A DNA stretch of 64,000 nt. Origin: JBEKCD01 sp050015055. GTDB lineage: Archaea > Thermoproteota > Bathyarchaeia > Bathyarchaeales > Bathycorpusculaceae. The position numbers and the translations under genes were made by a program. Below, one piece after another: positions 58,277-64,000 of the stretch. Location: NCBI GenBank assembly GCA_050015055.1, contig JBEKCD010000002.1, forward strand, positions 62,001 to 126,000, given 5' to 3'. The notes beneath the pieces are model-generated. The model was not told the DNA's origin. It worked only from the letters and a program-made list of their open reading frames with translations, and did not search any database. Every line of letters starts with the position of its first letter. Within the stretch, counting starts at the first letter, position 1.

Positions 58277-59674
58277 ATGAAGATAAAGTTCTTGGGTGCA
58301 GCGCGTCAAGTGACTGGATCAAGCTATTTCCTGGATGCTGGTGGAGTGAAGGTTCTTGTCGATTGTGGGCTGTTTCAGGAAAGGGAGTATTCCTACAGAA
58401 ACTGGGAGGCCTTCCCCATTCCTCCAGGCCAGATTAATCATGTCCTCCTCACACACGTTCACTTGGACCACTGCGGGCTCATTCCCAGACTTGTCAAGGA
58501 GGGATTCACTGGAGACATCCTGCTCACGCCTGCATCCAAAGCACTTTTTCCAATAATCATCTTGGATTCTGCTCGAATGCAGGAAGAAGATGCCGCCTTC
58601 AAGAAAAAGCGCCATGATGCCGAAGGCCGAAAGGGATCCTACCCGGAAATCCCCCTTTACACAGTCCAGGATGCCGAAAAGTGTTTTCCACTTCTGAAGG
58701 AGATTCCCTACGAAGAATACCTGCAGCTTAATGATCAAGTCAAGGTGTGTTTCCACGATGCTGGCCACATCCTGGGCTCAGCCATGATTGAGTTAATCGC
58801 ACAAGATGACAGCGGCTCGCGGAACATCGTCTTCTCAGGCGACATCGGCCAATGGGACAAGCCCCTTCTCGCCAATCCCGCCACTTTTGACCGAGCGGAC
58901 TACGTGGTCATGGAATCCACGTATGGAGATCGCAACCACGACAGCCCTCAAGATATCGATGACAAACTCTCCAAGGTAGTAATTGAAACGGTGAACGTTG
59001 GCGGGAACGTCCTCATCCCCACCTTTGTAATTGAGCGCGCGCAAGACCTGCTGTATCACCTCGGTCGCTTGGCCAACGCAAAAAGGATCCCGTACGTTGT
59101 GACCTTTCTCGACAGCCCTATGGCAGTCGAAATCACGAAGGTCTTTGAACAATTCAAAGGATATTTTGAAAAACAGACGCCGGAACTCTTCAAGAATGGT
59201 CAATCACCTTTTGACTTTCCAGGGTTGAAGCTCACCGAATCCATTGAAGCGTCCAAGGCAATCAACCTCATCAGAGGGTCAACCATCATCATGGCCGGCT
59301 CGGGGATGATTACAGGAGGAAGAATCAAACATCACCTTGCCCGCGAGATAACTCGTCCAGAATCCACTCTTCTCTTTGTGGGGTACCAAGCAGCCGGTAC
59401 GTTGGGAAGGCAAATCTTGGACGGCGTTTCCCCCGTTAGAATCCTGGGACAGTCCTATCCTGTGCGGATGAATATCGAGAAAATTGATGGCTTCTCTGCA
59501 CACGCCGGCATGAACGACCTGCAACGCTGGCTCAACAACTTCAAATCTCCACCGAAGCATGTTTTCCTGACCCACGGCGAACAAGAAGCGATGGCGAGCC
59601 TGGAGAACTATCTCCATTCCAAGGGCGGATGGCAAGTAAGTGCACCAACATATGTGGAGGAATACACCCTCTGA
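58277..59674 (+). CDS. Beta-CASP metallo-beta-lactamase-fold ribonuclease
   Basis: A 465-residue zinc-dependent nuclease of the beta-CASP family. Motifs: THVHLDHCG (His60, His62, Asp64, His65), DAGHILGSAM, FSGDIGQWDKPLL (Asp), VMESTYGDR, then the beta-CASP insert with VLIPTFVIERAQDLLYHL. The C-terminus has SGMITGGRIKHHL, VGYQAAGTLGRQIL, FSAHAGMNDLQRWL and VFLTHGEQEAM (RMMBL). It lacks the KH domains of archaeal aCPSF1, so it is the shorter type shared with bacteria, likely an RNA 5'-exo or endonuclease. SD-like gggaaggtt before the ATG. It may be cotranscribed with the zinc-ribbon gene upstream. Confidence 0.9.
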   Translation: MKIKFLGAARQVTGSSYFLDAGGVKVLVDCGLFQEREYSYRNWEAFPIPPGQINHVLLTHVHLDHCGLIPRLVKEGFTGDILLTPASKALFPIIILDSARMQEEDAAFKKKRHDAEGRKGSYPEIPLYTVQDAEKCFPLLKEIPYEEYLQLNDQVKVCFHDAGHILGSAMIELIAQDDSGSRNIVFSGDIGQWDKPLLANPATFDRADYVVMESTYGDRNHDSPQDIDDKLSKVVIETVNVGGNVLIPTFVIERAQDLLYHLGRLANAKRIPYVVTFLDSPMAVEITKVFEQFKGYFEKQTPELFKNGQSPFDFPGLKLTESIEASKAINLIRGSTIIMAGSGMITGGRIKHHLAREITRPESTLLFVGYQAAGTLGRQILDGVSPVRILGQSYPVRMNIEKIDGFSAHAGMNDLQRWLNNFKSPPKHVFLTHGEQEAMASLENYLHSKGGWQVSAPTYVEEYTL

Positions 59675-59809
59675 CTCCTCCAAGAGACTGTGGCTCCACT
59701 GTCACTTCTCTTACACGCGCTAAGATCGTATTCTCCTATCTATCTAGACTTGTGGAATTGGAATTTCTGTTTTCCTTCTTTTCCAGGCTCGGTCTACAGG
59801 CTAACATAA

Positions 59810-59822
59810 GCTTTAATAAATT
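59810..59822 (+). promoter_or_regulatory. TATA box of the ferritin-like gene
   Basis: gctttaataaatt, about 50 bp before the ATG at 59864; transcription would begin near 59841. Confidence 0.5.
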
Positions 59823-59863
59823 AAAGCTCGTAGCGTAAGAGCGATCCGTAGGGGCGAGATTGA

Positions 59864-60298
59864 ATGCCGCAAGAGAGCATGTTGGCACAGTTGATCACGC
59901 AACAAATCAATGTTGAAAACGGGTACGTAAAGTGCCTTTCTGATTTGAGAGAGAAGGTCGGTGTTGCTGCTGCGAGACTTCTCCTGCTGGAGATGCGCCT
60001 TGACTCTGAGAAGCGCGCTGCTATTCTGACTGAGATGCTTGAAATCCTCAGAGGTGTTCCCGCAGGCACGTCATTGTGGGATCACACACTCGAAGAGTAC
60101 GTGGACGAAATCTTGGTGAGAAAGGAGTTTGAAGAGCAGGTCAAAAAGGAAACCGACACACTAGCCAGCTTGAAAAAAGAGATGACGCACACGAAGGACG
60201 AGGGTCTTAAACTGCTGTGGCAGAACATAGAAGAAGACGAGAAGAAACACGACAGAATAATACAAACGATAGTTAGGAATCTTTACAAAATAAATTAG
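59864..60298 (+). CDS. Ferritin-like helical protein
   Basis: A 144-residue all-helical protein with features of the ferritin/rubrerythrin-like superfamily: QLITQQINVENGYVKCL, LLLLEMRLDSEKRAAILTEML and LLWQNIEEDEKKHDRIIQTIV. The last has the Glu-x-x-His spacing of a di-iron helix (EEDEKKH), and the first has an isolated Glu. The usual EKHA is EKRA here, so one metal ligand is in doubt. Function unknown; an oxidative-stress or metal-storage role is possible. It appears monocistronic, with a TATA box at 59810-59822. Confidence 0.65.
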   Translation: MPQESMLAQLITQQINVENGYVKCLSDLREKVGVAAARLLLLEMRLDSEKRAAILTEMLEILRGVPAGTSLWDHTLEEYVDEILVRKEFEEQVKKETDTLASLKKEMTHTKDEGLKLLWQNIEEDEKKHDRIIQTIVRNLYKIN

Positions 60299-60344
60299 CA
60301 GAGCAACGTTGACAAAGTAAAACTCTGCTACGAAACGCCGTGCC

Positions 60345-60458
60345 TCAGTATTCTTCCTTCTTCCAAATGTTGTACGGACACTGTCTCCAACAGTACGTGC
60401 CCGCCTTGTAAATACAATTCTGACATTCAAGTCTGTCGAACCGTCTACGTCTACTCAC
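60345..60458 (-). CDS. Very small cysteine-rich protein (37 aa)
   Basis: A short minus-strand gene with all normal signals. GTG start at 60458, an AGGAGAG ribosome-binding site about 8 bp upstream, and a TGA stop at 60345-60347. The product starts with a basic patch (MSRRRRFDRLE), then ECQNC and YCWRQCPYN: four cysteines in a CxxC-x8-CxxxC pattern able to bind zinc, and ends KKEEY. It does not match a family I know. The gene is convergent with the ferritin-like gene. The coding sense is supported by start, site and composition but not by comparison. Confidence 0.5.
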   Translation of the reverse strand: MSRRRRFDRLECQNCIYKAGTYCWRQCPYNIWKKEEY

Positions 60459-60696
60459 AAACAGACTCTCCTAACACTCTTATGAACAGCCTCCCTCATT
60501 AAGCCTTGGATCGCGTTCTAATTCCGCAATGTTAAGCGGAAATCCACAACTTTAGCGTGCTAACGAGCCCATGACAAGCAGTATTCGTGGTGGTTGGGTT
60601 TAATCATTCTTCAATCGCGGTCGGTGACTATGTTGAGCACAGTTGCCCTTCACGTGCTGGGCAATAGACGAATCATCCATACGAATCATGAACGCG

Positions 60697-60705
60697 CCTT
60701 ATAAG
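60697..60705 (+). promoter_or_regulatory. TATA box of the 60741 secreted protein gene
   Basis: ccttataag, predicting transcription from about 60726 and a leader of about 15 bases before the ATG. Confidence 0.5.
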
Positions 60706-60740
60706 CGCGGTTTGGGCTGCGTTCTATTTGGTGATACAAC

Positions 60741-61280
60741 ATGAGAAAAAGTGTGAAATTGGCTGCAGTTGTTGCAATGCTGTTCTTGGCATTTGGAGCC
60801 GTTGTCTTGGCGTACGCAAACTCTCAAAATGCGTTGACGTCCAGCAACGGACAGAATCCGCCGGCTTACACGGCCAACAGTGCATCGCAAAGTCAATCGC
60901 AGAACATGCAATCGATAATGGGCAAAGATCGTGCGGGGATCAAGAGGTTTCTGGAGAACGCGACTATCACAATGGTCAATGGCACTGTCGTTTCCATGCT
61001 CAAGGGCATGTTGATACTGGAAACAGGCTCAAGCGAAGTCAGAATTCTAGTGCCCAAGTACTGGAGCGTAGGCACCGAAGTCGTTGGCAGATGGAAACTG
61101 TTTAACAGTACATACTCCTTCTCAGCTCCAGGACAGAACGTCACTGTAAAAGCCTTAAAAAGCGAAATATTCGAGAACCCGAGCTTCAGCATTAACGTAA
61201 TGGTCGGCTACGAAATCACGAACGCAACAGGCACAACCGCATACGCAGTGCTCCCCTTCAACATAGTGCCAAGCAGCTAA
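60741..61280 (+). CDS. Secreted protein of unknown function
   Basis: A 179-residue exported protein. Residues 1-27 form a signal peptide (KLAAVVAMLFLAFGAVVLAYA). A Gln/Ser/Asn linker follows (residues about 28-58), then a compact beta-domain: ATITMVNGTVVSMLKGMLILETGSSEVRILVPKYWSVGTEVVGR, resembling an OB-fold or a small barrel. It ends in strands and VPSS with no anchor. Function unknown; possible N-glycosylation sites (ENATI, NGTV, FNSTY, NVTVK, NATGT). It has its own TATA box. Confidence 0.65.
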   Translation: MRKSVKLAAVVAMLFLAFGAVVLAYANSQNALTSSNGQNPPAYTANSASQSQSQNMQSIMGKDRAGIKRFLENATITMVNGTVVSMLKGMLILETGSSEVRILVPKYWSVGTEVVGRWKLFNSTYSFSAPGQNVTVKALKSEIFENPSFSINVMVGYEITNATGTTAYAVLPFNIVPSS

Positions 61281-61384
61281 ACTTCCTCCATCCCCTTTTT
61301 TCTTGAATTGAAGCTCTGTGCGTTGTGGAAGAGAAAACCAACTACTCTTTTTTTTCGAACCCGAGCTGATTGCCACGGGTGCCC

Positions 61385-61403
61385 AGGCCCTAATGGGCTT
61401 TTT
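61385..61403 (+). terminator. Hairpin plus T-tract terminator
   Basis: AGGCCC (61385-61390) pairs with GGGCTT (61395-61400, one wobble) around TAAT, followed by a T run to 61403. It ends the 60741 transcript about 105 bp after its stop. Confidence 0.5.
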
Positions 61404-61517
61404 CATTAAGGTTTAAGCCTATTTTTATGTGTAGGTACATAATTTTCCACAGGGGGCGCCGTCAGCCCATTCCTGGTTTTCATATTTGAGTCAATATCTC
61501 GGGCGCGCCATTTTGAA

Positions 61518-62210
61518 CTAGTAGTATCTCTTCAGTGGGTTTCGCTCATCTGTTGCCAATTTCACCTGTCGAGGAACTAATGTGCCTTGCCAATCCGCTC
61601 TGGCGATGCTTTTTTTATGGTTGCCAACGTTGACGCTGTGGACGTGAAGCGCGTAAGACATTGCGCGGTCTTGTGGATTCTCTATCTGGAGCATCTGTCT
61701 TAGGCTCAGGTGTTCAAAGACTCGACGAATTGGGCGTAAAGAGTTGCCGTGGCAGGATATGGCCACGTTGCCCGGGTTTTGTTTGAGCCACTCTTCAAGC
61801 TGCACCAGGAAGGGCAAAGTCCTGTTTTCGACCATCTTCAGACTTTCTCCATCTGGGGGTGGAAAATCGTAGCCCCTGTGAATCTTGGCAAACCATTCGG
61901 GCCTTTCCTCTGCAACCTTTCTCTTGCTCTTGCCCTGAAGCAAGCCATAGCAGCGCTCGATGAGCCGGTCGTCGGTGAAAACAGGAATGGCAGGCTTTGT
62001 CTCAAGGACTATTTCAAGAGTTTTCCGAGCTCTTTTGAGGTGGGACGTGAACGCGCAGTCAATCTTCTCTCGCCTCAGCTGCTCTGAAATCTCGTGTGCT
62101 TGCGAAAGCCCTTTCGATGTGAGTTTCGGGTCTCGCCACCCCGAGAATATTCCGCGACTGTTATCAGTCGTCTCAGCGTGCCTGAAGACAAACAACTTGC
62201 AAATCATCAA
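61518..62210 (-). CDS. Histidine phosphatase superfamily protein (phosphoglycerate mutase-like)
   Basis: A 230-residue branch-1 histidine phosphatase. Seen: FVFRHAETTDNSRGIFSGWRDPKLTSKGLSQA (catalytic His11; the usual RHGES is RHAET), FTSHLKRARKTLEIV, IERCYGLLQGKSKRKVAEE (Glu region) and VAISCHGNSLRPIRRVFEHLS (second His). Such enzymes include cofactor-dependent phosphoglycerate mutase and broad phosphatases. The C-terminus, after NPQDRAMSYAL, is unusual. It is convergent with the secreted-protein gene and stands alone. Confidence 0.85.
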   Translation of the reverse strand: MMICKLFVFRHAETTDNSRGIFSGWRDPKLTSKGLSQAHEISEQLRREKIDCAFTSHLKRARKTLEIVLETKPAIPVFTDDRLIERCYGLLQGKSKRKVAEERPEWFAKIHRGYDFPPPDGESLKMVENRTLPFLVQLEEWLKQNPGNVAISCHGNSLRPIRRVFEHLSLRQMLQIENPQDRAMSYALHVHSVNVGNHKKSIARADWQGTLVPRQVKLATDERNPLKRYY

Positions 62211-62440
62211 CGCATCCTCCTCTACGAGTTAGTTGGCGCCCGCAGAAGCGCCTGTTGAACCGAACCGAGAGCATGAACAATTGGAGAAGACAAAGTCATA
62301 CGTGTGATCGACGTGCGCCGAGCAAGGTCCTTTAAGTGGTTCGCGTGTCTACCTCCGCCACTTTTTCTTGGACGTTGCGAGGATTTCCGGTATTTCTAGT
62401 CTTTTTTGTATGAAAGTACTTAAACGCGTACTGTTCAGTG

Positions 62441-63610
62441 CTACATCAATCCAGCGTCTTTTTTGAGGATCCCTGCTTTGTCGGTTCTTTCCCACGTGAA
62501 GTCCGGATCATCTCTTCCAAAGTGCCCAAACACGGCGGTTTTTCTGTATATTGGTCTGAGCAAGTTCAGGTGATCTATGATAGCCTTTGGCCTCATGTCA
62601 AAGTGTTTTTTAACCAATTCTAGAATTTTTTCGTCGGGTATTTTTCCAGTTCCGAACGTGTTGACCATTACGGAAATTGGCTGCGCTATGCCTATTGCAT
62701 ATGATATTTGAATTTCGCATTGGTCTGCCAGGCCCGCCGCGACAACGTTTTTTGCGATGTACCTTGCCATGTAGCAGCCTGATCTGTCCACCTTTGAGGG
62801 GTCTTTTCCAGAGAAACATCCTCCGCCGTGGCTTCCGACGCCTCCGTATGTGTCGACGATGATTTTTCTTCCAGTCAGGCCTGAGTCTGCTAGGGTTCCT
62901 CCGACAACGAACCTTCCTGTTTCATTAATGTAATATTTCGTTTCTTTGTCCAGCATGGTCGAAGGTATGACCTTTCTTATGACTTGGTTTATTATGTCTT
63001 TTCTCATCTTTTCTCTGTCAACTTTCGGAATGTGTTGAGCAGCTATTACTACGGCTGTAACTCTTCTTGGTTTTCCGTTGACGTATTCAACAGTGACCTG
63101 CGACTTGCCATCAGGTCTCAGATAAGTTAGAATCTTTTTCTTCCTGCATTCGGAGAGCCTTCTCATGAGATTGTGTGCTAGCATTATGGGCAGCGGCATC
63201 AACTCTTTTGTCTCGTTTGTCGCGTAGCCGAACACCATTCCTTGATCTCCAGCTCCCTGTTCATGAGTTTCCGTCTCGATGACTCCTCTTGCAATGTCTG
63301 GGGACTGCTCCGTTATCGAAACCAGGACACCGCAAGTTTCCCAGTCCATGCCGTCTTTGGCGTTATCCAACCCTATTTCCTTCAGCGTCTCTCTAGCGAT
63401 GCTGGGAATGTCCACGTAGCAGGAGGTTGTGATTTGACCGGTGACTACGACGTTTCCCTGCATCACCAATGTTTCACAGTCAACTCTTGCTTTAGGATCT
63501 CTGCAGAAGACAGCATCGAGCACAGCATCTGAAATTTGGTCTGCGACTTTGTCCGGGTGACCCTCCGCGACGGATTCCGAAGTGAACAGGTATTTTCCTT
63601 CTTTTACCAT
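62441..63610 (-). CDS. metK: S-adenosylmethionine synthetase, bacterial type
   Basis: Makes S-adenosylmethionine from methionine and ATP. It is the bacterial/eukaryotic MetK, not the divergent archaeal Mat: FTSESVAEGHPDKVADQISDAVLDAV, ITTSCYVDIPSIARETLKEIG, GAGDQGMVFGYATNET, RPDGKSQVTVEY and the GGCFSGKDPSKVDRSGCY loop (usual GGAFSGKDPTKVDRSAAY). The last two Ala-to-Cys-type changes are odd. Length 389. The ATG at 63610 gives the family N-terminus; the frame is open up to 63748. Divergent from the 63772 gene. Many archaea use only Mat, so this copy was probably acquired. Confidence 0.93.
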   Translation of the reverse strand: MVKEGKYLFTSESVAEGHPDKVADQISDAVLDAVFCRDPKARVDCETLVMQGNVVVTGQITTSCYVDIPSIARETLKEIGLDNAKDGMDWETCGVLVSITEQSPDIARGVIETETHEQGAGDQGMVFGYATNETKELMPLPIMLAHNLMRRLSECRKKKILTYLRPDGKSQVTVEYVNGKPRRVTAVVIAAQHIPKVDREKMRKDIINQVIRKVIPSTMLDKETKYYINETGRFVVGGTLADSGLTGRKIIVDTYGGVGSHGGGCFSGKDPSKVDRSGCYMARYIAKNVVAAGLADQCEIQISYAIGIAQPISVMVNTFGTGKIPDEKILELVKKHFDMRPKAIIDHLNLLRPIYRKTAVFGHFGRDDPDFTWERTDKAGILKKDAGLM

Positions 63611-63726
63611 ATGGATCATCAATTGCAATCGTGAAGTGGAACGTAACCATCTCCGTACTCTTATCTTAAGAAACTTTCCCCGAGCGCGAGCCATGAGACA
63701 TCGTCGACCAACTTCGACAACGCTCG

Positions 63727-63736
63727 TTTTAAATTT
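63727..63736 (+). promoter_or_regulatory. TATA box of the 63772 gene
   Basis: ttttaaattt, predicting transcription from about 63756 toward the GTG at 63772. Confidence 0.45.
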
Positions 63737-63771
63737 CCAGACTGGCAAAAGGATTATTGAAGTGAGTTTAT

Positions 63772-64000
63772 GTGAGTGAAATTGACGCCAAAATAGGGAA
63801 GGCTAAAGAAGCATTGAAGGAGTTTGGTTACGACCGAATCGATGTTTCCGCAAGGGAGTTTTATGATTGGATGACTGGCGAGATTTTCTCTGATGATCCT
63901 ACAACTCTGCGTGATGTTCTGGGTAATGAGTACATAATGATACACGAGCTGGTGGAAATAAGCGAACTCAAGAAAATGGGAAGAACCATCGACAAACAAG
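63772..64000 (+). CDS. Conserved-looking protein, N-terminal part (cut by window edge)
   Basis: 76 residues visible, continuing past the window. Seen: MSEIDAKIGKAKEALKEFGYDRIDVSAREFYDWMTGEIFSDD, DVLGNEYIMIHELVEISELKKMG. Mostly helical; the IMIHELVEIS segment, with H and E spaced as H-E-x-x-E, could be part of a metal-binding site but is not enough to name a family. GTG start with a TATA box 36 bp upstream; divergent from metK. Confidence 0.55.
   Translation, partial: MSEIDAKIGKAKEALKEFGYDRIDVSAREFYDWMTGEIFSDDPTTLRDVLGNEYIMIHELVEISELKKMGRTIDKQ

Overview
This window is a piece of an archaeal chromosome. It carries archaeal-only or archaeal-type information genes: both subunits of DNA topoisomerase VI, a group II thermosome, aIF5B, ABCE1/Rli1, Rpo3 and Rpo10, eL18, eS8, SRP19 and a KEOPS subunit. 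It also has an isoprenoid block with isopentenyl phosphate kinase. Many genes lie 15-30 bp downstream of TATA-like boxes, some nearly leaderless, and GTG and TTG starts are common. Gene content, PEF-type surface anchors and the mix with bacterial-type enzymes (HutU/HutI, MetK, SMC-ScpAB) fit a TACK-lineage archaeon of the Bathyarchaeia kind. That placement is inference; no rRNA gene is present.

Layout. 1-2 kb: histidine degradation (end of hutI, hutU). 2-8 kb: small accessory genes, a strongly structured intergenic element at 2788-2906, a radical SAM protein and a large surface protein whose seven repeats suggest a beta-propeller. 7.5-22 kb: housekeeping genes (Cgi121, THUMP protein, isoaspartyl peptidase, ABCE1, cytidine deaminase, Top6B/Top6A, Hsp20, aIF5B, MoaD-like protein, thermosome). 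22-31 kb: peroxiredoxin, a drug-type ABC exporter divergent from a PadR regulator with two candidate operators, DUF1512, a Rieske protein, a frameshifted cytochrome-like membrane gene and a secreted Mo-cofactor protein. 31-44 kb: one long co-oriented array joining ribosomal proteins, RNA polymerase subunits, enolase, Memo, the lower mevalonate pathway through prenyl synthase, glutamyl-tRNA synthetase and SRP19. 44-50 kb, minus strand: eS8, scpB, scpA, smc and a DUF2096-like gene.

50-52.7 kb holds small genes and a tRNA-Ala(UGC). Directly after the tRNA, 52.7-56.3 kb is visibly AT-rich and gene-poor. It holds an acyltransferase, two winged-helix regulators, a broken surface-anchor remnant and a family of decayed short repeats, as expected of an old insertion at a tRNA gene. 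From 57.7 kb normal gene density returns: a beta-CASP nuclease, a ferritin-like protein, a histidine phosphatase and a bacterial-type MetK.

The most unusual signals are the multi-helix element at 2788-2906, an alternating GCGCGC motif concentrated between genes across the window, the decayed repeat family near the tRNA, the paired PadR-promoter inverted repeats, and several very small cysteine-rich proteins, one of only 37 residues at 60345-60458.
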